A stretch of DNA of 64,000 bases, taken from JAAFIW01 sp031414805. Its GTDB lineage: Bacteria > Pseudomonadota > Gammaproteobacteria > Burkholderiales > Burkholderiaceae_C. A program made the translations under genes and the position numbers. Shown one piece after another: positions 1-7,828 of the stretch. The notes under the pieces were generated by a model. The model was not told where the DNA came from, searched no databases, and was given only the letters and a program-made list of their open reading frames with translations. The DNA lies in assembly GCA_031414805.1 (NCBI GenBank), contig JANOQJ010000008.1:49188-113187 (forward strand), in the 5' to 3' direction. The stretch's first letter is position 1. Each line of letters begins with the position of its first letter.

Positions 1-1128
1 AATCAAGGTCGGCAGGTGTCAATGCTGTGGCCTCTCGTTTTTGCGCGTGGTTTTTCAATTTACTTTGCCCATCGACCGTTTGCCTGGAAAAATATGGCCG
101 CAAACAATGCGGGCGTAACCGTTGTCGTCGTCGGAATTACCAATTCCCGATTGGCAGAAAGGTACATATATGACCAAGACTCAAGGAAGCTCGCTAAAAA
201 TATAAACGCGTATCTTTTGGACGCGCAAGACGTCATCGTGTCCCAGTCGAGCAATTCAATTTGTGGTTTGCCCACAATGGATTACGGCAACAAGCCGTCA
301 GATGGTGGCAACCTCATCCTCGCGCGTGAGGAGTACGAGGAGCTGATTGCTAAATATCCCAAAGCAAGCGTCTTGTTGAAAAAATTGGTGGGTTCTCGGG
401 AATTTACATCTTCCAGCAATCGCTGGTGTCTTTGGATTGAGGAAAACCAGTTGCTGCTGGCGATGAGTATTCCTCCGATCCTTGCGCGTATTGAGGCTGT
501 GAGAGCTGTACGCTTGTCAAGTAAAGGCAAGCAGTCTCAAGATAAGGCCGATAAGCCTCATAGGTTTGTTTACACGCCACACCAAGAAACAGTTGCATTA
601 GTTGTTCCAAGTATCACTAGCGAAAATCGAGAGTACTTGCCTGTTGGACTTGCTGATGCTGATACGGTAATTTCCAACAAGGCTGCCGTAATCTATGACC
701 CACTCATCTGGACTTTGAGCATAGTGGCGAGTCGCTTGCATGCGCAGTGGATTGGCACAGTCTGCGTGCGTATGCGCACCGATTTCTCCTACTCCAACAC
801 CCTAGGCTGGAACACCTTCCCAGTCCCCCTGCTCACTGAGCAAAACAAATCCGACCTGACCGCGTGTGCTGAAAATATTCTGCTGGCCCGTGAAGCGCAT
901 TTCCCCGCAACCATTGCCGACCTGTACGACCCAGAAGCCATGCCCGACAACCTGCGCGCTGCCCATGCGCACAACGACGAAGTGCTGGAGCGCATCTACA
1001 TTGGCCGCCGCTTCAAAAACGACACCGAGCGGCTGGAAAAGCTGTTTGAGCTGTATACGAAGATGACAGCGGCAGGGCCTAAGGTCAAGCCCTCAAAAAA
1101 GCGGGGAAGGATACGGCGCGGCACTTAG
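1..1128 (+). CDS. MmeI-like DNA methyltransferase, C-terminal part (5' end outside window)
   Basis: The frame is open from the first base, so this is the 3' end of a longer gene; about 375 residues are visible. The segment resembles the C-terminal part of MmeI-type (type IIL) restriction-methylation enzymes: NQGRQVSMLWPLVF, then FAHRPFAWKNMAANNAGV, NAYLLDAQDVIVS, a DGGNLIL segment, and a late NTLGWNTFPVPLLTEQ block. This part of the family carries target recognition and a helical C-terminal region; the SAM-binding NPPY core must lie upstream, out of view. The first 750 bp are AT-richer than the last 350 bp. With the downstream helicase and GIY-YIG gene it suggests a restriction or defence locus. 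The family call is fairly firm; whether a nuclease domain is fused upstream cannot be seen. Confidence 0.8.
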   Translation, partial: NQGRQVSMLWPLVFARGFSIYFAHRPFAWKNMAANNAGVTVVVVGITNSRLAERYIYDQDSRKLAKNINAYLLDAQDVIVSQSSNSICGLPTMDYGNKPSDGGNLILAREEYEELIAKYPKASVLLKKLVGSREFTSSSNRWCLWIEENQLLLAMSIPPILARIEAVRAVRLSSKGKQSQDKADKPHRFVYTPHQETVALVVPSITSENREYLPVGLADADTVISNKAAVIYDPLIWTLSIVASRLHAQWIGTVCVRMRTDFSYSNTLGWNTFPVPLLTEQNKSDLTACAENILLAREAHFPATIADLYDPEAMPDNLRAAHAHNDEVLERIYIGRRFKNDTERLEKLFELYTKMTAAGPKVKPSKKRGRIRRGT

Positions 1129-1215
1129 AACCAAACCGTGATTCAAAAAGTGGGGCTGACCAATGATGAAGTCTGACCCACTATGATTTGGCAGCAATAA
1201 AACGGAGCGTTGGCT

Positions 1216-2250
1216 ATGAGCAAAATTACACACATTGGCGTGACCAATTTCACGGCGTTTTCCAATCTCAATCAGGATTTTTCGCCTGGTGTGAATGTTG
1301 TGATTGGTACAAATGGCACGGGTAAGACGCATTTGTTAAAAATTCTCTATGCTGCCTGCGCAATCACGGTAGGCGAGGATAAAGAGAAGAGTTATTCGCT
1401 GAAACTGCGCAACGTATTTAACCCGTTCGAGGGGCGAATGGGGCGGCTATCGCGTCGTCAATCTGGCAGCGTTAAAACCAAAGTGATTGTGACAAGGCAG
1501 GGCAGTGCGAAATTGACTGCGGAATTTTCAAATCACACCAGCAATCCTGAAGATGTCAAGGTGACGGGTGAAGTCAGCTGGAAGAAAGAAGAACTCACCA
1601 GCGCCTATATCCCCGTCAAGGAAATGCTGGCTCATGCGCCAGGTTTTCTGGCCACTGCGGCCAAGCGTGAAATTGCATTTGAAGAGGTCTATATGGACGT
1701 CATCAAGCGCGCATTTCTACCCAAACTATTGGGGCCGACTGATGGTGATCGGCAACGCTTGTTGACAGTGCTGCAAAAAGCCATTGAAGGCAAGGTGGTG
1801 GCAAAAGGCGAATATTTTTTCCTTAAAAACAAGCAAGGTGATCTGGAGTTCACGTTACTCGCAGAAGGCATGCGCAAGCTTGCCTTAGTTTGGTTGCTTA
1901 TTCAAAACGGAACTCTGCTTTCTGGTTCAGTACTGTTTTGGGATGAACCTGAAGCCAACCTGAACCCTGCTCTGATGGGGGAAGTTGTGGAAGTGATTCT
2001 TGAATTGCAACGGCTTGGCGTGCAAGTGTTTCTTGCTACCCACAATTATGTTTTGCTTAAAGAGTTCGATCTGCGTCGGCGCAAATCCGATGCTGTCAGG
2101 TATATATCGTTGTTCAGAGATGAATCCGGAGCGGTTACTTCAAAAGCTAGCGACAGTTACCTCGGCATTGATCCCAACGCGGTTGCTAGTACGTTCAGTG
2201 ATCTGTACGACCGGGAACTCCAACGCAGCCTGGGGAGCATCAAATCATGA
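1216..2250 (+). CDS. AAA/ABC-type ATPase, OLD-like, first gene of a two-gene cassette
   Basis: The protein has 344 residues. It has a Walker A motif GTNGTGKT at residues 31-38 after an N-terminal strand pattern typical of SMC/OLD-like ATPases (ITHIGVTNFTAFSNL). A signature-like segment is LAEGMRKLALVWLL, Walker B is VLFWDEPEANLNP, and a switch histidine lies in FLATHNYVLLKE. There is no TOPRIM domain after the ATPase, so it is not a classical OLD nuclease. The ATG at 1216 is chosen over a TTG at 1210 because GGAG at 1204-1207 is well spaced. Its stop overlaps the next start (ATGA), implying translational coupling to the nuclease-like gene. Such stand-alone ATPases often act as sensor or activator of an effector nuclease in phage defence; that role is inferred. 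Confidence 0.85.
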   Translation: MSKITHIGVTNFTAFSNLNQDFSPGVNVVIGTNGTGKTHLLKILYAACAITVGEDKEKSYSLKLRNVFNPFEGRMGRLSRRQSGSVKTKVIVTRQGSAKLTAEFSNHTSNPEDVKVTGEVSWKKEELTSAYIPVKEMLAHAPGFLATAAKREIAFEEVYMDVIKRAFLPKLLGPTDGDRQRLLTVLQKAIEGKVVAKGEYFFLKNKQGDLEFTLLAEGMRKLALVWLLIQNGTLLSGSVLFWDEPEANLNPALMGEVVEVILELQRLGVQVFLATHNYVLLKEFDLRRRKSDAVRYISLFRDESGAVTSKASDSYLGIDPNAVASTFSDLYDRELQRSLGSIKS

Positions 2251-2765
2251 ATGTGCTTGCAGAAAACGATTTGCAGATTACGCTGCCCGCCACAGCAAAT
2301 GGAAGAAAGTTCGACGACCAAACCGCACACGGTTTGAGTCACTGTATGAAAGCAGTGGATTTCATCGTCGAGTTAGAAGACCAGTTGCTCTTTGTCGAAT
2401 TCAAAGACCCTGAAAACCCCGAAGCTGTACTTGAAAGAAGTGCGGAATTCATCAAGCAATTCCGGGGTGGGCAGCTTGATTTCGACTTGACAACCAAATA
2501 CCGGGACTCTTGGCTGTATGAGTGGGCAGAGGATCGCGTTAAAAAACCAATCACCTATTCGGTATTGATTGGTGCCAGTACGCTGTCCGCTGCCGAGCTG
2601 CTCGCGCGTACCGATGCATTGAAACGGCAGATACCGATGGTCGGCGCTGGTGATCGGCCCTGGAAAAAACCATTTCTGGCAGGCTGTGCCGTGATGAATA
2701 TTGCAGCATGGAACAAGGCATTGCCTCAGTTTCCGGTTAGTCGTGTGGGGCCAACTTCTCTATGA
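2247..2765 (+). CDS. small PD-(D/E)XK-nuclease-like protein coupled to the ATPase
   Basis: The protein has 172 residues and a start overlapping the ATPase stop by four bases. Residues 36-55 read AVDFIVELEDQLLFVEFKDP, which fits the PD-(D/E)XK pattern: an aspartate (D38) on one strand, then E51-x-K53 on the next. Nothing else is recognisable. The C-terminal half is mixed helix and strand, with a tryptophan-rich stretch around WLYEWAEDRVKK. I infer that it is the nuclease or effector of the pair. The motif is short, so another fold is possible, but the coupling and the defence neighbourhood favour this reading. Confidence 0.6.
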   Translation: MNVLAENDLQITLPATANGRKFDDQTAHGLSHCMKAVDFIVELEDQLLFVEFKDPENPEAVLERSAEFIKQFRGGQLDFDLTTKYRDSWLYEWAEDRVKKPITYSVLIGASTLSAAELLARTDALKRQIPMVGAGDRPWKKPFLAGCAVMNIAAWNKALPQFPVSRVGPTSL

Positions 2766-3009
2766 ATCAGGCGTTGAACGATTCTGGGTTGGTCTCTGCG
2801 CATGGCAACATTCGTGGGCGTAGCTACACCCTGTCGGCAACGGTCTATTCGGTGGTGAGCGACAAGGCTGCGTACACACGGCAGGTAGGCTTTGGCCCAA
2901 TTCAGCATTGAGTTACATCCACCAGCACGGGCAGATAGAACGGGCGGAAGTGATGAATTTGTGCCGGTTGACAGAGGGGCACGCCAAAGAGCTTCGCGTC
3001 GTCTTGTAG
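2762..3009 (+). pseudogene. decayed C-terminal winged-helix fragment (AlbA/Schlafen-type regulator-like)
   Basis: A 49-codon frame from ATG 2762 encodes GNIRGRSYTLSATVYSVV, then DKAAYTRQVGFGPIQ, and stops at 2909-2911. The expected continuation is in another frame from about 2914: YIHQHGQIERAEVMNLCRLT followed by EGHAKELRVVL and a TAG at 3007. Together the two pieces resemble the helix-turn-helix tail of ATP-binding transcriptional regulator-like proteins with an AlbA/Schlafen domain. The rest of such a protein is absent, so this is a frameshifted remnant. It overlaps the end of the preceding gene by four bases. The family assignment is moderate; the frameshift is directly visible. Confidence 0.5.
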
Positions 3010-3256
3010 TGATACAAAAGATCGCGCTGCGAGGTGCCGGACGGGCTTCGATGCATGTCGAATAAGTAGGTCCTGTAATCCTTGAAAACGGATGAGTAAA
3101 AAAATTTTGATCGGGTTTTGATTCCGCCGGCAAAAAACCTCCCATCACATTCTTAAAAAGATAAATAAATTCATAAAAATCAACAACTTACAAAAATCAA
3201 GGGATCGAGAAAGTTTTGATCGATGCCCCGAACCTTGTTTCTTAAGCATAAAAAAC
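3010..3256. other. AT-rich spacer upstream of the helicase gene
   Basis: About 250 bases without a supported gene. From 3087 to 3256 the sequence is markedly AT-rich, with A/T tracts near 3098-3110, 3149-3190 and 3240-3256, unlike the rest of the window. It probably holds the promoter of the helicase/GIY-YIG unit. I could not define a convincing -35/-10 pair. Confidence 0.4.
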
Positions 3257-5383
3257 ATGAACCCAACGACCGCACAAACCAACCCGATAAATGCGTACAC
3301 CGTGCCGTCGGTGTCCATCACCACAGCGCGCACAGGTGCATCCAGCAAGGCCAATGCATTGGGCATGCGCACCATGCAAGAGCGTGCTTACTCCAGGCGG
3401 GGCGAGCAGTACCTGCTGATCAAATCGCCACCCGCTTCGGGCAAGTCGCGGGCGCTGATGTTCATTGCCCTGGACAAGCTGCACCACCAGGGCTTGCAGC
3501 AAGCGCTGGTAGTGGTGCCCGAGCGCTCGATTGGCAGCAGCTTTGCCGACGAGCCCTTGAGCCAGCACGGTTTTTTTGCAGACTGGCAGGTGGCCCCGCA
3601 ATGGAACCTGTGCAACGCACCGGGGGCGGACGATACGAAGGTGGCCAAGTCAAAAGTGAAGGCGGTGGGCGAGTTTTTGGCCAGCGCAGACCGGGTGCTG
3701 GTATGTACCCACGCCACCTTCAGGTTTGCGGTGGAAGAGCTGGGTATGGCAGCGTTTGACAACCGCCTGATCGCGATTGACGAGTTTCACCACGTATCGA
3801 GCAACCCGGGCAATGTGCTGGGCGGCCAGTTGGGTGCATTGATCGCCAGAGACAAAACCCACATGGTGGCCATGACGGGCTCTTACTTTCGCGGTGACAG
3901 CGAAGCCGTGCTGGCCCCGGCGGACGAAGCCCGGTTTGAAACGATTACCTACACCTACTACGAGCAGTTAAACGGCTACCAGTGGCTCAAGGCGCTGGAC
4001 ATTGGCTACTACTTCTATCAAGGCCCGTATGTCGACGCTGTGGCCAAGGTGCTGGATCCGGCGCTGAAAACCATTGTTCACATACCGAACGTGAATGCCC
4101 GCGAAAGCCTGAAAGACAAGCAGCGCGAAGTGGACGAGATCATGAAAAGCCTGGGCGAGTGGAAGGGCGTTGACCCTGCAACGGGCTTTCACCTCGTGCT
4201 TTCAAAAGATGAACGCATTCTGAAAATAGCTGATCTGGTGGACGACAGCGACCCGGCCCGGCGCACCCGCGTGCTGGGCGCCCTGAAAGACCCGGCGCAA
4301 AAGAACAACCGCGAGCATGTAGACGTGATCATTGCGCTGGGCATGGCCAAGGAAGGTTTTGACTGGATCTGGTGCGAACACGCGCTGACCATTGGCTACC
4401 GCAGCAGCCTGACCGAGATCGTGCAGATCATTGGCCGTGCCACGCGTGATGCGGTGGGCAAAGAGCGGTCTCGGTTTACCAATCTGATTGCCGAGCCAGC
4501 GGCTGACCAATCGCTGGTGACCGAGGCGGTGAACGACATGCTCAAGGCCATTTCAGCCAGCCTGCTGATGGAGCAGGTGCTGAGCCCCCGCTACGAGTTC
4601 ACGCCTAAAAACACCGGGCCCAAGCCAGGGTTTGATTACGGCGAAGCCGGCTACCTGCAGGGTGGCCACAACCTGGGCGTGAACACCGACACCGGGCAGA
4701 TTCACGTGGAAATCAATGGGCTTAAAACACCACAAAGTCCGGAAGCCACGCGCATCTGCAAAGAAGACCTCAACGAAGTCGTGACCAGTTTCCTGCAAGA
4801 TAAAACAGCGCTGGAGCGCGGCCTGTTTGACAAAGAAAACACGCTACCTCAAGAGCTGACGCAGTTACGCATGGGCAAGATCGTGCGTGAGCGCTACCCG
4901 GACATGAGCGAGACCGACCAAGAGGCCATTCGGCAACATGCGATTGCCGCGATGAACATCACGCAGCAGGCCAAGCTGGCTCTGGCCCAGGCGGATGCGG
5001 CGGGTAGCGGCACTGCCCAGGGCAGCACCGCCCTGATCGACGGGGTGCGCAAGTTCGTGAACGTGCGCGACCTGGACATTGATTTGATTGACAGCATCAA
5101 CCCCTTCGAAGCGGCCTATTCGGTGCTGGCCAAAGCGATGGACGAAAAGTCGCTGCGTCAGGTGCAGGCCAGCATTGCGGCCAAGAAGGTGAGCATTCCC
5201 GAAGACGAGGCCCGTGAATTGTCAAAACGCGCATTGCAGTTCAAGAATGATCGTGGTCGCCTGCCAGACATCAACTCTGCCGATGCATATGAAAAGCTCT
5301 TGGCCGAGGGCGTAGCCGCTTTTGCACGTTTTCGTGCGCAAGCCAAAGCGGCCCAAGTGCAGGGGGAGTCCAGGAATGACTGA
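3257..5383 (+). CDS. DEAD/DEAH-type SF2 helicase, defence or restriction associated
   Basis: The protein has 708 residues. Helicase motifs are in order: motif I SPPASGKSR (residues 57-65), motif II DEFHH (175-179), motif III MTGS (206-209) and motif VI QIIGRATRD (390-398). This defines a two-lobed SF2 translocase. The DEFH box and the acidic and alanine-rich C-terminal 300 residues separate it from RecG or UvrB. It has no nuclease motif of its own. The next gene overlaps its 3' end by eight bases, so the two are probably co-translated. Together with the MmeI-like methyltransferase and GIY-YIG partner it may form the ATP-driven part of a DNA-targeting system; the specific system is not known to me. 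Confidence 0.85.
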   Translation: MNPTTAQTNPINAYTVPSVSITTARTGASSKANALGMRTMQERAYSRRGEQYLLIKSPPASGKSRALMFIALDKLHHQGLQQALVVVPERSIGSSFADEPLSQHGFFADWQVAPQWNLCNAPGADDTKVAKSKVKAVGEFLASADRVLVCTHATFRFAVEELGMAAFDNRLIAIDEFHHVSSNPGNVLGGQLGALIARDKTHMVAMTGSYFRGDSEAVLAPADEARFETITYTYYEQLNGYQWLKALDIGYYFYQGPYVDAVAKVLDPALKTIVHIPNVNARESLKDKQREVDEIMKSLGEWKGVDPATGFHLVLSKDERILKIADLVDDSDPARRTRVLGALKDPAQKNNREHVDVIIALGMAKEGFDWIWCEHALTIGYRSSLTEIVQIIGRATRDAVGKERSRFTNLIAEPAADQSLVTEAVNDMLKAISASLLMEQVLSPRYEFTPKNTGPKPGFDYGEAGYLQGGHNLGVNTDTGQIHVEINGLKTPQSPEATRICKEDLNEVVTSFLQDKTALERGLFDKENTLPQELTQLRMGKIVRERYPDMSETDQEAIRQHAIAAMNITQQAKLALAQADAAGSGTAQGSTALIDGVRKFVNVRDLDIDLIDSINPFEAAYSVLAKAMDEKSLRQVQASIAAKKVSIPEDEARELSKRALQFKNDRGRLPDINSADAYEKLLAEGVAAFARFRAQAKAAQVQGESRND

Positions 5384-6599
5384 GATGGACGATGACGAGC
5401 TGCTGGACGCGCTAGGCGTTGATGTTGCGCCGATCAAAGCGTCCAGCCGAACCCCGCGCGAGGAACGCATCATTGCAGGATTTGAAGACATTTTGCGTTT
5501 CCATCAAACCCATGACAGAGCACCACTACATGGCGAAGGGCGTGACATATTTGAACGCTTGTATGCCGTGCGATTGGATCAACTGCGCAAGCTACCGGAA
5601 GCCCAAGCCTTGCTGGCTGGACTGGATGGCCCCGGCTTGTTGTCTGGCGCTGCGATTCACGCCGATTCGAAGGACCTGGACGGAGAAGCCTTACTGGCTG
5701 AGCTTGGGATTGGCGTGGCGGTCGGCGACGAACCCCGTGACCAGAACGACATCACCGTGCTGCGCAATGTGCGTTCCACAGTTGAAAAGCGTGCCGCCGA
5801 GGACATCGCGGATCGCACGCCCTGCACCCAGTTCGACGACTTCAAGCCGCTATTTGAAGAAGCTGCTGCGGGCCTGAAGTCTGGTTTGTGGATAACCAGT
5901 CTCTTTATTAAAAACGCCAGCATCAGCTTGGGTGATTTTTTCATCATTGGTGGACAGATCGCGTACGTGGCCGAAATGAACGAGGGCACCAAAACGAAGG
6001 ATGGGCGCGACAACCCGCGGCTGAGGGTTATTTTTGACAACCGCACGGAGAGCAATCTGCTGCTGCGCTCACTTTCACGCTCCCTCTACCCAGACGGGAA
6101 CACGGCTGTGGGCCGCCGCCTTGCTCCGAAAGACGATGGCCCGCTGTTTGGCGATGCGTCTGAGCCGGACGATATGGAGTCCGGAACCATCTATGTGCTG
6201 CGCAGCCTGTCCAGCCACCCGTTGGTCGCCCAGCACCGGGAATTGATCCACAAGATTGGCGTGACAAATCGCGCAGTGAAGACCCGCATTGCGGGTGCAA
6301 AAAAAAGCACCACCTATCTTTTCGCTGATGTAGAGGTGGTGGCCGAATACACGCTGCACAACCTGAACCGCACGCACCTGGAGAAACTCTTTCACCGTCT
6401 GTTCGGTGCCGCGCAGTTGGACTTGACCATCGAAGATCGCTTCGGAAACCCGGTGAGGCCGAGGGAATGGTTTTTAGTGCCGCTGCATGTGATTGACGAA
6501 GCGGTTCAGCGCATTCGGGATGGATCAATTACTGAAGTGGTCTATGAGCCGGCTACAGCTCGGTTGGTGGGCCAATCGAAAGTCGATCAGTCAATCTGA
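5376..6599 (+). CDS. GIY-YIG nuclease family protein (T5orf172-like C-terminus)
   Basis: The 407-residue start is set at ATG 5376, overlapping the helicase stop, because AGGGGGAG at 5361-5368 is at ideal spacing; the longer reading would begin inside the helicase frame without a ribosome site. The C-terminal part holds a divergent GIY-YIG core: GTIYVLRS, then LIHKIGVT with the arginine of KTRIAGAKK, a conserved glutamate in LEKLFHRLFG, and a closing block RFGNPVRPREWFLVPL. The N-terminal 200 residues are acidic and of unknown fold. I infer endonuclease activity; nicking versus double-strand cleavage cannot be told. Its tight linkage with the helicase marks the two as one functional unit. Confidence 0.75.
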   Translation: MTEMDDDELLDALGVDVAPIKASSRTPREERIIAGFEDILRFHQTHDRAPLHGEGRDIFERLYAVRLDQLRKLPEAQALLAGLDGPGLLSGAAIHADSKDLDGEALLAELGIGVAVGDEPRDQNDITVLRNVRSTVEKRAAEDIADRTPCTQFDDFKPLFEEAAAGLKSGLWITSLFIKNASISLGDFFIIGGQIAYVAEMNEGTKTKDGRDNPRLRVIFDNRTESNLLLRSLSRSLYPDGNTAVGRRLAPKDDGPLFGDASEPDDMESGTIYVLRSLSSHPLVAQHRELIHKIGVTNRAVKTRIAGAKKSTTYLFADVEVVAEYTLHNLNRTHLEKLFHRLFGAAQLDLTIEDRFGNPVRPREWFLVPLHVIDEAVQRIRDGSITEVVYEPATARLVGQSKVDQSI

Positions 6600-6662
6600 C
6601 TTTGACGCGTCACTTCCTGACAGCAGGTGCATCGCGTCTCCAAATTCCTTAGAAAGCGTTCG

Positions 6663-6678
6663 ATGACAACAGCGTCAT
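6663..6678 (+). promoter_or_regulatory. CusR/CopR-box-like operator of the two-component operon
   Basis: The sequence ATGAC-N6-GTCAT is a perfect inverted repeat with five-base arms. It fits the E. coli CusR box core (ATGACAA-NN-TTGTCAT), including the ATGACAA left half. A -10-like hexamer TGTAAT at 6700-6705 follows after 21 bases. A second copy with the same spacing precedes the YHYH gene at 9423-9438. It is likely bound by the response regulator encoded at 7118. Confidence 0.6.
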
Positions 6679-6746
6679 TTCACGTGGGTCTGCGCAAGGT
6701 GTAATTCGTGCCTTCAACCCGTTTGGGTTAAAAAAGAAAGCGTGCC

Positions 6747-7112
6747 GTGATTTTTTTCAAGCGATCCATCCTGATGTGGGTGCTGAGTGCCGCAGCCGCT
6801 AGCGCTGTACACGGCCAGAGTGCGCCACCCCCACGCGCAGCCACTTCACAACCCGTTGCGCACTCGACCCCATCCTTGACGCCGGCTGAACTGGCCAAAG
6901 TGAAAACGATTTTGGCCCCCTACAAACCCGCCAGGCTGACCACTGACGATGCCAAACTGATCAAGCGCACTTTGCGCGATGCGGGTATGCGCCGCAGCCA
7001 TGCGCTTGACGCGGCGTTGATCGCAGCGGGCTTTAGCCCAGAAAAACTGGATCAACTGGATCCACCGCCACCACGCCCGTCCGGCGAACGTTCCCCACCG
7101 TTACCCAGGTAG
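6747..7112 (+). CDS. small exported protein preceding the response regulator
   Basis: A GTG start gives 121 residues; an internal ATG at 6774 is the alternative. Residues 1-24 form a signal peptide ending near VHGQ. The mature part is proline-rich at both ends and has one helical segment with alternating K/L residues (TPAELAKVKTIL, then DAKLIKRTLRDAG). It has no cysteine cluster or known domain. It lies five bases before the response regulator gene and under the same putative operator, so it is probably an accessory of that system. No function is assigned. Confidence 0.6.
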   Translation: MIFFKRSILMWVLSAAAASAVHGQSAPPPRAATSQPVAHSTPSLTPAELAKVKTILAPYKPARLTTDDAKLIKRTLRDAGMRRSHALDAALIAAGFSPEKLDQLDPPPPRPSGERSPPLPR

Positions 7113-7117
7113 TTCAC

Positions 7118-7828
7118 ATGCGGATTTTGCTGGTTGAAGACGAACAAAAAATTGCTGACTTCGTTTGCGCAGGCCTCACTGCACGGGGGCTGCAAGTTCA
7201 GCACTGCGACAACGGCAACACAGGCTTTGAGCAAGCTTGTACCGGGACGTATGACGTGGTCATATTGGACTTGATGCTGCCTGGCCGAGATGGGTTGTCG
7301 GTACTCAAAGGTTTGCGCGCGGCGGGTGTGCCGACGCCAGTGATCTTGCTGACGGCGCGCAATGAGCTGGGGGATCGCGTGGAGGGCCTGAACCTGGGCG
7401 CAGATGACTACCTGGCCAAACCTTTTTTTGTGGAAGAGTTGGTGGCCCGCATTCAAGCGCTGGTGCGTCGTCTGGCAGGTGACCGCCAGAACACTTTGCA
7501 TGTGGGGCAGCTGAAGCTGGACCGGATCAGCCGCCAAGCCAGTTGTAGCGGCCAGTCGATTGAGCTGACCAGCCGTGAGTTCAACCTGTTGGAATACCTG
7601 ATGCGCTCGGCAGGGCAGGTCTTTACACGCAGCCAGATTCTGGAACATGTGTGGGGCTATGACTTTGATCCCAGCACCAACGTGGTGGATGTGTGCGTCA
7701 AGCGCATACGCGCAAAAATCATGACACTGCATGCATCTGGCGATGTCGCGGCCAGTATTGAGTCGGTGCGGGGGACGGGCTACCGGTTTCGTGCTGCCAA
7801 CGCGACGGGCAACTTGAGCGCGTCGTGA
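7118..7828 (+). CDS. OmpR-family response regulator (CusR/CopR/QseB-like)
   Basis: The protein has 236 residues. The receiver domain has the acidic pocket E8/D9, phospho-acceptor D51 in VVILDLMLPG, the conserved threonine T79, and lysine K101 in AKPFF. The C-terminal winged helix includes ELTSREFNLLEYLM and the DNA-contact region VDVCVKRIRAKI. The GTG of the kinase overlaps its stop, as in typical two-component operons. The ATGAC-N6-GTCAT repeats upstream of this operon and of the YHYH operon suggest a Cus/Cop-type DNA specificity, hence possible metal or envelope-stress sensing. The physiological signal is inferred. Confidence 0.92.
   Translation: MRILLVEDEQKIADFVCAGLTARGLQVQHCDNGNTGFEQACTGTYDVVILDLMLPGRDGLSVLKGLRAAGVPTPVILLTARNELGDRVEGLNLGADDYLAKPFFVEELVARIQALVRRLAGDRQNTLHVGQLKLDRISRQASCSGQSIELTSREFNLLEYLMRSAGQVFTRSQILEHVWGYDFDPSTNVVDVCVKRIRAKIMTLHASGDVAASIESVRGTGYRFRAANATGNLSAS

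Noticed and set aside
2726..3148. 140-codon minus-strand frame in the gap before the helicase
   Set aside because: No domain pattern; the plus strand shows a recognisable frameshifted winged-helix remnant at the same place.
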